Source: Chloroflexia bacterium
GTDB lineage: Bacteria; Chloroflexota; Chloroflexia; QHBQ01; JADMIH01
Assembly (NCBI GenBank): GCA_025927935.1
Contig: JAICKM010000069.1
Span: 1 to 15,789 of the forward strand
Direction of reading: 5' to 3'
Length of the DNA stretch: 15,789 nt
This document shows positions 6,764-13,217 of this stretch, piece by piece; within the stretch, counting starts at the first letter, position 1, and each line of letters begins with the position of its first letter. A program made the position numbers and the translations under genes. The notes below the pieces were generated by a model. That model saw only the letters and a program-made list of their open reading frames with translations. It had not been told where the DNA came from and made no database searches.

Positions 6764-8395
6764 TCAGGTGCTGAGCAGCGCGAGCTTGTTGTTGGGAAAA
6801 GGGATCCCGTTCATCAGCCCGCCCGCCGTCAGCATCGGTGTGAACACCGCCGGGTCGTACACCCAGTAGAACCGGCGGTGGTAGAGCACAATCGTCGGCA
6901 ACTCCTCGGCCAGGATCTGCTGCATCTGGAAGACGATGGCCCGGCGTTCGGTTGGATCGATAGTCGCGGCTTCCTGCTCGCCCAACTTTGTGTACTGCGC
7001 GTTGTGGAAGATCGAACCCTGGGCAAAGGTGTTCGCTTCCTCGCCCGCATACCAGCGGCGCAGGTAGTCGGGGTCGCCGCCGACGCCGATGTGGCTGGTC
7101 AGCGCCATCTGGAAGTTGCCCTCGGTCAGCAACTGGGTGCGGGTCGCCGCGTCCACGTTTTGCACGTTGAGCGTGATGCCCGCCGCCGCCAGCATGGGCC
7201 GCATCAGTTCCGGTTCGCGGACTGTTGCATCGGCGATCAGATTCACGGTCAGCGACTGGTTACCCAGCAACGCGCGGGCGCGCGCCGGGTCGTAGGCATA
7301 TTGCGGCAGGTCGGGGTCGAACCAGGGCGTCTCCGGCGGCACCACGCCTGCGCTGCCGACAATGGCCGGGGCGTGGGTCACGGTCTCGGCGATGCGCTTG
7401 CGGTCGAGCGCGTACATAATCGCCTGGCGCACCTCTTTGCGGTCCAGCGGGGCGCGTGTCGTATTAATCACGAGCCGGACGATGGACAGCGGCGCGCCCT
7501 CAAACACGCGCAAGCGGGCATCGCCGGCCAGCAGATCGCGCACGGAGCCGTCGCTGCTCAGCGAGACATCGGCGCTGCCCTGGCGCACAATCTCCACCCG
7601 CGCCTCGGCGGGCACGCTGAATTGCCGCCACTCGGCCACGGTGGGCCGCCCGCGCCAGTAGGTGGGGTTCGCCGTCAGCCGGTAGGTGCCCGCCGCCTCC
7701 TCGTGGCTGACGAAGCGGAACAGCCCGCTCGCCGTCGTCGCGTCCTGGCCGGTATACTTTGCCGGGTCGGCCACCGGTTCCCAGACGTGGCGCGGGATCA
7801 TCGGCACCGTCCCGGCGATGTCCTCCAGGAAGGCCGCGTAGGGCCGTTTGAGCCGCACGCGGACCTGGTGCGGGTCCAGCACCTCGGTCGAGTCCACCGC
7901 CTGGGTGGGCATCCAGCGATAGGGATGTTTGGCATAGTAGTCAAACGAGAACTTGATGTCCTCAGCGGTCAGCGGTTGCCCGTCGTGCCACTGCGCGCCT
8001 TCGACCAGGCGGAAGGTATAGCTGCTGCCGTCCGGCGCGGCGTCCCAGCCCGCGGCCAGCCACGGGATGATGCCCTGCGTGTTCTTCCAGGTCAGCGTGT
8101 CATAGAGGAGGCTCATCAATACGGCGCCGCCGGGACCGACGGTCGAGATCTGGAACGGGGTGGGGTTGCCCACATCGGTCCACCAGGCAAAGCGCAGCAG
8201 GTTCGTCTGGCGGCGCGCCGCCGGTGCCTCTTTAGATGCCCCTTTAGGGGCAGCCGGGCCGGGCGCGGCGGCGCCGGTCGTCGCCGGGATCGCGGTCGGG
8301 GTGGCGCCGGTTACGCCGCAGCCGGACAGGATGCCCGCGCCGATGAGTCCGGCAGTCCCCCGCAAAAACTGCCGGCGAGTCAGGTTGCTTGACAT
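6764..8395 (-). CDS. ABC transporter substrate-binding Tat lipoprotein, SBP_bac_5 family
   Basis: A 543-aa binding protein of the family that includes OppA, DppA and NikA. Residues 6-12 (TRRQFLR) are a twin-arginine motif, followed by a hydrophobic stretch and the lipobox LSGC with Cys26, so it should be exported folded by Tat and lipidated. A low-complexity Ala/Pro linker runs to about residue 65. The mature part shows SBP_bac_5 hallmarks: LMSLLYDTLTW, WHDGQPLTAEDIKFSFDY, the VRQAIMYALDRKRIAE block, and a C-terminal HRRFYWVYDP. It precedes two permease genes in one unit. The ligand is not evident; the neighbouring hydrogenase maturation genes make a nickel complex worth testing, but peptides are the default. 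A GGAGAG ribosome site supports the ATG at 8395. Confidence 0.93.
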   Translation of the reverse strand: MSSNLTRRQFLRGTAGLIGAGILSGCGVTGATPTAIPATTGAAAPGPAAPKGASKEAPAARRQTNLLRFAWWTDVGNPTPFQISTVGPGGAVLMSLLYDTLTWKNTQGIIPWLAAGWDAAPDGSSYTFRLVEGAQWHDGQPLTAEDIKFSFDYYAKHPYRWMPTQAVDSTEVLDPHQVRVRLKRPYAAFLEDIAGTVPMIPRHVWEPVADPAKYTGQDATTASGLFRFVSHEEAAGTYRLTANPTYWRGRPTVAEWRQFSVPAEARVEIVRQGSADVSLSSDGSVRDLLAGDARLRVFEGAPLSIVRLVINTTRAPLDRKEVRQAIMYALDRKRIAETVTHAPAIVGSAGVVPPETPWFDPDLPQYAYDPARARALLGNQSLTVNLIADATVREPELMRPMLAAAGITLNVQNVDAATRTQLLTEGNFQMALTSHIGVGGDPDYLRRWYAGEEANTFAQGSIFHNAQYTKLGEQEAATIDPTERRAIVFQMQQILAEELPTIVLYHRRFYWVYDPAVFTPMLTAGGLMNGIPFPNNKLALLST

Positions 8396-8439
8396 AAATC
8401 TTTCTCTCCGTGTCGTCCGCCCTCAAGCACCGATCCGGG

Positions 8440-8497
8440 GAGCGCCGCACGGAGTCTTGTCTTTTGCCCTACCGGACGGAGATTCTGCGCGGCGCTC
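8440..8497. repeat. Degenerate copy of the REP-like hairpin
   Basis: Imperfect inverted repeat with arms GAGCGCCGCACGGAGTCTTGTC (8440-8461) and GACGGAGATTCTGCGCGGCGCTC (8475-8497), loop about 13 nt. The GACGGAGATTCT core, AGTCT..GTC arm and overall geometry match the cluster at 200-298, so both are members of one repeat family. It lies between the end of the GATase-like gene and the start of the binding-protein gene and may mark the boundary of the hydrogenase locus or act as a transcript end. Confidence 0.65.
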
Positions 8498-8538
8498 AAC
8501 ACGGCGGATTCGGGTTTGATAGACTGTCGAATGGTGAT

Positions 8539-9765
8539 TCAGGCCACGCCGGCGATCTGCGGGATGGCCGCTTCGCGCGGCGATTCGAGACTGCGCACCC
8601 ATGCCAGGATAGCGCGCAGCAGGGGCCGGGTCGTTTCCGTGCCGAAGCCCGCGTGGCAGTCCGGGTCGAGCGTGCCGGCCAGCAGATTGCCCGCGAAGCT
8701 GCGCTCGTCCAGGAAGAGCATCACGCCGTCCGCGCCGTCATCGACCAGCACGTCGGCGTTGGGGTAAGCGTCGTAGGCACCGTGTGAGTGCCAGCGCACC
8801 TGGTCGGCGGTCAGCCCGGCCATGATCGGGTGATCGGCCACGCGCACGGTCTCCACGTCCAGGTGGCGTTGCGTCCAGTGGCCCGCGGGCAGCCAGGGCT
8901 GGTTCACCTCGTCAAAGCAGACGAGGGTGCCGCCGGTCTGCAAATACTGCCCCAGTTTGGCCCGATGGCGCATCAGCTCCGCCTGGTTGCTCTCGCGGGG
9001 CACCCAGAGGGCGGCGTAATCGTGCAGATCGGTGCCTTCCAACTCCCAGACGGGCAGCATGGCGAACTCGGCGGCGAACTCCGGGTCATGGTAAAAAGCG
9101 CGCTGGAAATGCACGCCCGAATACAGTCCGGCGATCCGCCGGGGCACGCGGGCGCGCCGTTCGGGGGTGCGCGCTGCTTCGTTCCCGGCCCAGGCCAGCA
9201 GCCGCTCGAAGAAAGCGCGCGCCATGGCGCTGCCGTGGAAGGTGTGCGTATCCACGTCCAGGTTCGACGCGGCCAGGATGACGCCGTTCGTCGTGTGGCG
9301 GTCGATATAGAGCCAGGCGTCGCCCCGCGCGTTGCGGACCAGGACCTCGGCATCGGGCGGCGCGTCGAGATGCCCATGGCAGCACCAGCGCTCTGTCGCC
9401 GGGTGCCAGTGCAGGTCGTGGCTGGTGTACCCGGCGACCAGCGGATGGCTGCTCACGATCTGCGGCTCCAGCGTGTCCTCCCGGCACTCGCCGGCCCAGT
9501 GGCCGCCGGGGAACCAATCGGCCCATAGCTCGCCCAGGGCGATCAGTACCCCGCCGTGGTCCAGGTAGCGCGCGATCTGATAGCGCCGGGCGTGCAACAC
9601 CTCGCCGTCAGCAGAGCGCGGCACAAACAGCAGGCTGTATTCGTTCAGGTTCACCTGCTCCAGCCGGCCCAGATCCAGCACCTCGAAATCGTGCAGCGGG
9701 CCGCCGGGTTGGACGAGGCCATGGTGGTAGGACACTCCCGAAGAGACAAAGGCTTTGCGTAGCAT
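8539..9765 (-). CDS. Tandem GATase1-like (ThuA-like) domain protein at the end of the hyp locus
   Basis: A 408-aa soluble protein made of two homologous halves, about residues 2-196 and 211-393. Matching segments are LLFVPR (45-50) and ALWVPR (252-257); YLDHGGVLIALGE (67-79) and YLQTGGTLVCFDE (274-286); WFPGGHW (84-90) and WLPAGHW (291-297); HPLVAG (107-112) and HPIMAG (312-317); then HxHxxxDAxPDAEVLV-like stretches in each. This pattern resembles class I glutamine-amidotransferase-like folds used as non-catalytic or sugar-related domains. A canonical GxCxG nucleophile elbow is not seen; at the analogous turn the halves have Ala76 and Cys283. The gene starts 22 nt after the DUF6390-like gene with a GGA-type ribosome site, so it probably belongs to the hydrogenase operon. 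Function unknown. Confidence 0.85.
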   Translation of the reverse strand: MLRKAFVSSGVSYHHGLVQPGGPLHDFEVLDLGRLEQVNLNEYSLLFVPRSADGEVLHARRYQIARYLDHGGVLIALGELWADWFPGGHWAGECREDTLEPQIVSSHPLVAGYTSHDLHWHPATERWCCHGHLDAPPDAEVLVRNARGDAWLYIDRHTTNGVILAASNLDVDTHTFHGSAMARAFFERLLAWAGNEAARTPERRARVPRRIAGLYSGVHFQRAFYHDPEFAAEFAMLPVWELEGTDLHDYAALWVPRESNQAELMRHRAKLGQYLQTGGTLVCFDEVNQPWLPAGHWTQRHLDVETVRVADHPIMAGLTADQVRWHSHGAYDAYPNADVLVDDGADGVMLFLDERSFAGNLLAGTLDPDCHAGFGTETTRPLLRAILAWVRSLESPREAAIPQIAGVA

Positions 9766-9787
9766 GAGGGCCGTCCTTTCCGGCGGG

Positions 9788-10537
9788 TTAGATGGTCTGG
9801 TTCGCCAGCGCCAGATGGTAGCGCGTGTAATGGGCCAGGTTCGCCTGCTGGCGCGGGGTGATCACCTCGCAAACCCAGCCCCAGTGCAGCGCCACCCAAT
9901 CGCCCACGGTGGCGGTATCGGCAAAGCCGCGCGAGTCGACCTGGCGGATGACGCGCTCCCGCTGCGCCGCACCAAGGGCCAGCTTGCCGTCCAGCAGGAT
10001 GATCGGCTGCCGTTCGATCACCAGTTCCGCGCCTTCTATCGCCAGGACTCGGCCCGCGCTGATGCGGCACTGGTCCATCGTCGCCAGGCTGTGCTCCACC
10101 TCGCCGACGCGGCTGTGGATATCGAACACATGGAAATTGTGGTGCGGACGCGCCCCGGCGGGGGCTTTGCCCAGCACCCACTCGCGCGCCCGGCCTTCGA
10201 GTTGTTTGCCGAACCGCTCGGCCAGCGAGTCGTAAAGCTGGCGCACCTCGACCTGCTCCAGCAGTTCGTTGCCGATCCAGTAGGCTTCCACCACGCGGGC
10301 GTCAAACGGGTCGGCGATGCCGTTGGTCTGGGCGATGAGGCGCAGGTAGGGCAGCGCGCCGGTAAAGCGGCGCAGTAGCGGGGTGAGGCCGGCGTCCACC
10401 ACTTGCGCCGTGCCGTACTCCAGCAGCGTGCGGTTGTCGTCGCCGCCGCAGTATTGCAGCCGGTTGGGCATGAACGCATAATGAACGAAGCGCAACTGGC
10501 CCGCCAGGGGCTGCGCGGGGGTCAGTAGGTCAGTCAT
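9788..10537 (-). CDS. DUF6390-like hydrogenase accessory protein with C-terminal HypC-like segment
   Basis: A 249-aa cytoplasmic protein. The N-terminal half has conserved-looking blocks FVHYAFMPNRLQYCGGDD (17-34), GALPYLRLIAQTNGIADPFD (60-79), VVEAYWIGN (82-90) and HHNFHVFDI (132-140). From recall it matches the DUF6390 family found in [NiFe]-hydrogenase clusters. Residues about 157-249 line up with HypC: CRISAGRVLAIEG (157-169) resembles the HypC start C-x-x-x-P-G-x-V-x-x-I-D-G, and VGDWVALHWG (211-220) resembles VGDYVLVHVG. This places Cys157 and His218 at the positions of the two HypC residues that hold the Fe(CN)2CO group. Its ATG overlaps the stop of the hypC-like gene by 8 nt (ATGACTGA). 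The HypC alignment is by eye. Family membership is likely; function unproven. Confidence 0.85.
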   Translation of the reverse strand: MTDLLTPAQPLAGQLRFVHYAFMPNRLQYCGGDDNRTLLEYGTAQVVDAGLTPLLRRFTGALPYLRLIAQTNGIADPFDARVVEAYWIGNELLEQVEVRQLYDSLAERFGKQLEGRAREWVLGKAPAGARPHHNFHVFDIHSRVGEVEHSLATMDQCRISAGRVLAIEGAELVIERQPIILLDGKLALGAAQRERVIRQVDSRGFADTATVGDWVALHWGWVCEVITPRQQANLAHYTRYHLALANQTI

Positions 10538-10763
10538 TGGCCGCGTCCTCCAGGGCCACGAGTTCGGCGAACAGGCGCAACACTTCCTCGGCTTCTTCCG
10601 CCGGCATGCGGTTCAGCACGGTCCCGGCGTAGACGGTGACGTACTCACCCACGGCCAGGTCGGCGAAGCCCGGAGTCTGCACCCAGCGCGGCTTGCCCTC
10701 ATAGCGCACCTCGGCTTGTCCATCGGCGACCTGCAACACTTCGCAGGGTACAGTCACACACAT
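10530..10763 (-). CDS. hypC: Variant HypC/HupF-family hydrogenase maturation chaperone
   Basis: A 77-aa protein. HypC works with HypD to assemble the Fe(CN)2CO unit and pass it to the hydrogenase large subunit. Cys2 in MCVTVPCEV fits the HypC N-terminus, and the small beta-barrel core ending in DLAVGEYVTVYAGTVL followed by an EEAEEVL helix is typical. Two departures are visible: the conserved His of the VHVG motif (His51 in E. coli) is Tyr45 here, and the usual Gly after the N-terminal Pro is Cys7. The ATG at 10763 is chosen over longer frames because HypC must begin Met-Cys, and AAGGA lies upstream. It overlaps the DUF6390-like gene by 8 nt. It may be a specialised paralogue, with a canonical HypC elsewhere. 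Confidence 0.85.
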   Translation of the reverse strand: MCVTVPCEVLQVADGQAEVRYEGKPRWVQTPGFADLAVGEYVTVYAGTVLNRMPAEEAEEVLRLFAELVALEDAAND

Positions 10764-10836
10764 CTGGCGTGTCCTTTCCTCTTGCACAGGTATTTCCCCG
10801 CGCCCCGCTCCCGCCGGGGCCGGGCGCCGGATTGGC

Positions 10837-10848
10837 ATGGCATGCCAT
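10837..10848. promoter_or_regulatory. 12-bp perfect palindrome in the hypC leader
   Basis: ATGGCATGCCAT is a perfect palindrome placed between a candidate -10 box (10868-10873) and the hypC start (10763), roughly +13 to +24 of the presumed transcript. The position fits an operator for a dimeric regulator, but no regulator gene is in the window and a single site is weak evidence. Confidence 0.3.
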
Positions 10849-10867
10849 AGGCGCGAGGCCCCACCCC

Positions 10868-10873
10868 ATTATA
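10868..10873 (-). promoter_or_regulatory. Candidate -10 box for the hypC-DUF6390-GATase unit
   Basis: On the minus strand this is TATAAT, an exact sigma-70 -10 hexamer in a GC-rich background, about 95 nt before the hypC start codon. No convincing TTGACA-like -35 is found at the usual spacing, and there is no TGn extension. It would let the hypC segment be transcribed separately from hypA/hypB. Confidence 0.45.
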
Positions 10874-10954
10874 GCTTAATACGGCCCGGATGCGCTTGCC
10901 CGCCCTGTCTATACCGATGGACGCTATGTTTGCGTGTCTCATCCCGCGTGCGGC

Positions 10955-11176
10955 TTATGCCGGCGGCATCTTGGGACTCTGCGGGTCAATCGGATCTTCG
11001 GCGTCCGGATTGATCGAGGTCGAGTCCCGCGCGGTCGAGCGCCCGACGGGCCGCCCGGTCTCGGTTTCGCCGCCCTCGTGGCGGCCCGGTTCCTTGCCCT
11101 CGCCCTGCTTCATTTCCTCGCCCTTGCGGCTGCCCGGCTGGTGCGCGGGGCCGGTCCCTTCGTCTTGCTTAGCCAT
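10955..11176 (-). CDS. Small disordered, strongly hydrophilic protein
   Basis: A 73-aa protein with no hydrophobic segment, rich in Gly, Glu, Lys, Pro, Asp and Ser, so probably intrinsically disordered. Features include SRKGEEMKQGEGKEPG in the N-terminal half and a C-terminal STARDSTSINPDAEDPIDP then MPPA. I recall similar unnamed small proteins in other bacteria, with the RDSTxINPxxEDPIDP stretch most conserved, but no function. A strong ribosome site (GAGGAGG about 8 nt before the ATG) supports translation. It follows the 35-aa membrane protein by 63 nt, so it may be the last gene of the hypA/hypB transcript or a separately expressed stress protein. Confidence 0.75.
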   Translation of the reverse strand: MAKQDEGTGPAHQPGSRKGEEMKQGEGKEPGRHEGGETETGRPVGRSTARDSTSINPDAEDPIDPQSPKMPPA

Positions 11177-11239
11177 GCGCGTGCCTCCTCGTATTCGCGT
11201 CCGGCGGGCGATCTCCGGCCCGCCCGGCCATCCCGTGGA

Positions 11240-11347
11240 TCACATACTACGCAGCCGCATGTAGCGGATGATGTCCGAGAGGTTGACGAGGACGCCCGCC
11301 ACCAGCAGCAGCAGAACGATCCAGCCGGCGATCGATAGCGTTTTCAT
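11240..11347 (-). CDS. 35-aa single-pass membrane microprotein coupled to hypB (DUF6893-like)
   Basis: The product starts MKTLSIAGW, has a hydrophobic helix (about residues 5-22) and ends with a basic tail DIIRYMRLRSM. Its ATG overlaps the hypB TGA as ATGA, and a purine-rich AAGGAAGG ribosome site lies inside the 3' end of hypB at proper spacing, so coupled translation is well supported. Size, single helix and the D-I-x-R-Y-x-x-x-R-x-M tail resemble DUF6893 small proteins as I remember them. The topology is probably N-out with the arginines inside. A role in tethering maturation factors or the hydrogenase to the membrane is a guess. Confidence 0.78.
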   Translation of the reverse strand: MKTLSIAGWIVLLLLVAGVLVNLSDIIRYMRLRSM

Positions 11348-12051
11348 ACAGGCCACCTTCCTTTCTTGTGCGTAACGGTATCCACACCCGGCGCCGGCGC
11401 CTGCGCGCGCAGCCACTCGGTCCAGGCTTCCACCCCCGCTCCGGTGCGGCACGAGATTTCAAAGATCGGCGCTTGCGGGTTGAGCGCCCGCACGGACTCA
11501 TAGAAGCGAGCGCGCTCAAAGTCCACGAGTTCGATCAGGTCGAGCTTGTTGAGCACGATCACGTCGCTGGCCGCGAAGATTTCGGGATACTTGACCGGCT
11601 TGTCATGGCCTTCGGCGGTGCTCAGCACGCAAAGCTTGAGTTGCTCGCCCAGCGCCCAGTGCGTCGGGCAGACCAGGTTGCCGACATTCTCGACGAACAG
11701 CAGATCGACGGCGCTCAGGTCGAGCGCGTCCAGCGCCTGGGCGATCATGTGCGCTTCCAGGTGGCAGTTGCCCCCGGTATTGATCTGGTGGGCCGCCGCG
11801 GCGCCCGCCGCCAGCACCCGGTCGGCGTCGATGCGCCCGGCGATGTCGCCTTCGATCACGCCCACGCGGAACTGATCGCGCAGCGCTTCCAGAGTGCGAA
11901 TGATCACGCTCGTCTTGCCCGCGCCCGGCGAGGCCATCACATTGACCGCCAGCACCCCGGCGTCGTCAAAACGGCGGCGATTGGCGGCGGCCACCTGGTC
12001 GTTGCCGTCCAGCAGCCGCTTGCCGATAGGAACCGTGTGCGTTAGACTCAT
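11344..12051 (-). CDS. hypB: Hydrogenase nickel incorporation GTPase HypB
   Basis: A 235-aa cytoplasmic GTPase that, with HypA, loads Ni into the hydrogenase large subunit. Visible elements: Walker A SPGAGKTS (41-48), EGD (67-69), metal-site Cys96-His97 in NTGGNCHLEAHM, FVENVGNLVCP with Cys128 (119-129), and the guanine-specificity motif NKLD (168-171). The N-terminus lacks both the CxxCGC nickel site of E. coli HypB and the His-rich storage stretch of rhizobial forms, so nickel binding relies on the GTPase-domain site. Start overlaps the hypA stop (ATGA), and the stop overlaps the membrane microprotein start (ATGA). Confidence 0.97.
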   Translation of the reverse strand: MSLTHTVPIGKRLLDGNDQVAAANRRRFDDAGVLAVNVMASPGAGKTSVIIRTLEALRDQFRVGVIEGDIAGRIDADRVLAAGAAAAHQINTGGNCHLEAHMIAQALDALDLSAVDLLFVENVGNLVCPTHWALGEQLKLCVLSTAEGHDKPVKYPEIFAASDVIVLNKLDLIELVDFERARFYESVRALNPQAPIFEISCRTGAGVEAWTEWLRAQAPAPGVDTVTHKKGRWPV

Positions 12052-12392
12052 GATTCAACCTCGATGCTCTCGATCAACAGTTCGCTGCCGTCGTCCGTGA
12101 CCTGCCCGACCGTCCCGCACCGCGGGCAGCGGAAGGTATCGTCCACATGCGTATAGTCCTGGTCGCAGACGGCGCAGTGAAAGCGCATCTGTGTGCGCCG
12201 CACCTGCAACCGGGCGCCTTCGGCCCGCGTGCCGGGCGTGAGCAGGTCGAAATAGAACAGCAGCGAGTCGTCGAACACGCTGGCCCGCTCGCCCATGACC
12301 ACGTTAATGGTGAGCACGCGAATGGCCCCGATCCGCGCCGCCTCGGCCTCCACCGTTGCCAGCAGATAGCTCATGACCGCCATCTCATGCAT
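12048..12392 (-). CDS. hypA: Hydrogenase nickel incorporation protein HypA
   Basis: A 114-aa Ni/Zn protein that binds nickel at its N-terminus and delivers it with HypB. The start MHEMAV gives the nickel ligand His2 and the usual Glu3. The zinc ribbon is formed by Cys73/Cys76 (CAVC) and Cys89/Cys92 (CPRC). The VVMGERASVFDDSLLFYFDL region is typical of HypA/HybF. Length matches the family. Its ATG overlaps the protease stop codon by 8 nt (ATGCATGA), and its own stop overlaps hypB, so all three are probably made from one message in coupled fashion. Confidence 0.96.
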   Translation of the reverse strand: MHEMAVMSYLLATVEAEAARIGAIRVLTINVVMGERASVFDDSLLFYFDLLTPGTRAEGARLQVRRTQMRFHCAVCDQDYTHVDDTFRCPRCGTVGQVTDDGSELLIESIEVES

Positions 12393-12906
12393 CGGCCACG
12401 CTCACGACCTGATCCGCGCCGATAAACTCGCCGACCAACTGCTCGACCAGGCGCACGGCGCCGTCCAGGGCCGCCGCCACCGGCGCGCTGAGGCCCATCT
12501 GCCCCTCGCCCTCCGGGCCGAACGTGGCGGGTTCGCAGCCCACCACCAGCATGCGCTCCGGGCGGCCCCCGAACGTGTGGACCAGTTGCAGCACCTTCAG
12601 CGGGTCCATGCCGTGCGTTTCAATGCCCGGCCCAGCCTGCGCGTTCGCCGCATCCAGATCGGGTTCGATCACGTATAGCGTGCCCGGTGCGCCGCCGCGG
12701 GGCGTGGCGTCCACCAGGATGCTCAGCGCCGGGCCGTCGAGAATGGCATAGGCCAGGTCGAAGCCGCGAATCCCGAAATCGACCACCCGCACATCGTCCG
12801 GCCAGGATTGCCGCAGCAACCGCTGGGCGACTTCGACGCCGAAAGCGTCGTCGCCCAGGAAGATGTTGCCGATCCCGGCGACCAGCACGCGCGGGGGCGA
12901 GTTCAT
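12385..12906 (-). CDS. [NiFe]-hydrogenase maturation endopeptidase, HyaD/HybD family
   Basis: A 173-aa protease that removes the C-terminal extension of the hydrogenase large subunit after nickel insertion, the last maturation step. Motifs seen: GIGNIFLGDDAFGVEV (11-26), VDATPRGG (65-72), THGMDP (97-102) and GCEP (123-126). The three nickel-sensing positions of HybD (Glu16, Asp62, His93) correspond here to Asp20, Asp66 and His98, so the first is Asp rather than Glu. It overlaps the preceding SH3-like gene (ATGA) and hypA (8 nt). Its presence implies a cognate large subunit, presumably encoded beyond the right edge. Confidence 0.94.
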   Translation of the reverse strand: MNSPPRVLVAGIGNIFLGDDAFGVEVAQRLLRQSWPDDVRVVDFGIRGFDLAYAILDGPALSILVDATPRGGAPGTLYVIEPDLDAANAQAGPGIETHGMDPLKVLQLVHTFGGRPERMLVVGCEPATFGPEGEGQMGLSAPVAAALDGAVRLVEQLVGEFIGADQVVSVADA

Positions 12907-13217
12907 GGCCCGTCCTCGCCGGGTCCGTCCAGCGGCTCGACTTCGTCCGGCGCGTAGAAGAAGCGATGGGCGATCTTGCGCTCCATGCCCAGGTCGCGCC
13001 CCGGATCGTCGTCCACGGTCACGGCCAGGTAGATCCGGTTCTCATAGTCCTGCTCAATCGATTCGATGGTGGCAATGCGCCCGGCCAGCAGCAGGTCGAA
13101 CGCATCGGCGGCGCGCGCTGGGCGCAGGCGCACGCGGTCGCCGGGCCGGAACACCGCCGCGCCCACCTGGATCAACTCCAGGCGCGTGTTCTCGGTCAGG
13201 CTCTCCCACTCGTTCAT
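12903..13217 (-). CDS. Small SH3-like protein of a hydrogenase accessory locus
   Basis: A 104-aa soluble protein. Residues 22-96 look like a small SH3-type beta barrel: FRPGDRVRLRP (23-33), LLAGRIATIESI (43-54), YLAVTVDDDPGRDLG (63-77) and FFYAPDEVEPL (86-96). The GDRVRLRP and DEVEPL edges are what one expects of a KOW- or SH3-like module. I have seen similar uncharacterised proteins beside hydrogenase endopeptidase genes but know no function. The ATG at 13217 overlaps the stop of the 361-aa gene (ATGA), and its stop overlaps the protease start (ATGA), which places it firmly within the maturation operon and decides the start. Confidence 0.85.
   Translation of the reverse strand: MNEWESLTENTRLELIQVGAAVFRPGDRVRLRPARAADAFDLLLAGRIATIESIEQDYENRIYLAVTVDDDPGRDLGMERKIAHRFFYAPDEVEPLDGPGEDGP

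Noticed and set aside
5720..8392. 890-codon plus-strand open frame
   Set aside because: It lies opposite the binding-protein and DppB genes, is dominated by Arg, Gln, Gly and His, and has no recognisable domain. Long antisense frames like this are a by-product of high-GC codon use.
10754..10942. 62-codon minus-strand frame upstream of hypC
   Set aside because: It covers the candidate promoter and leader, has no ribosome site and no coherent composition.
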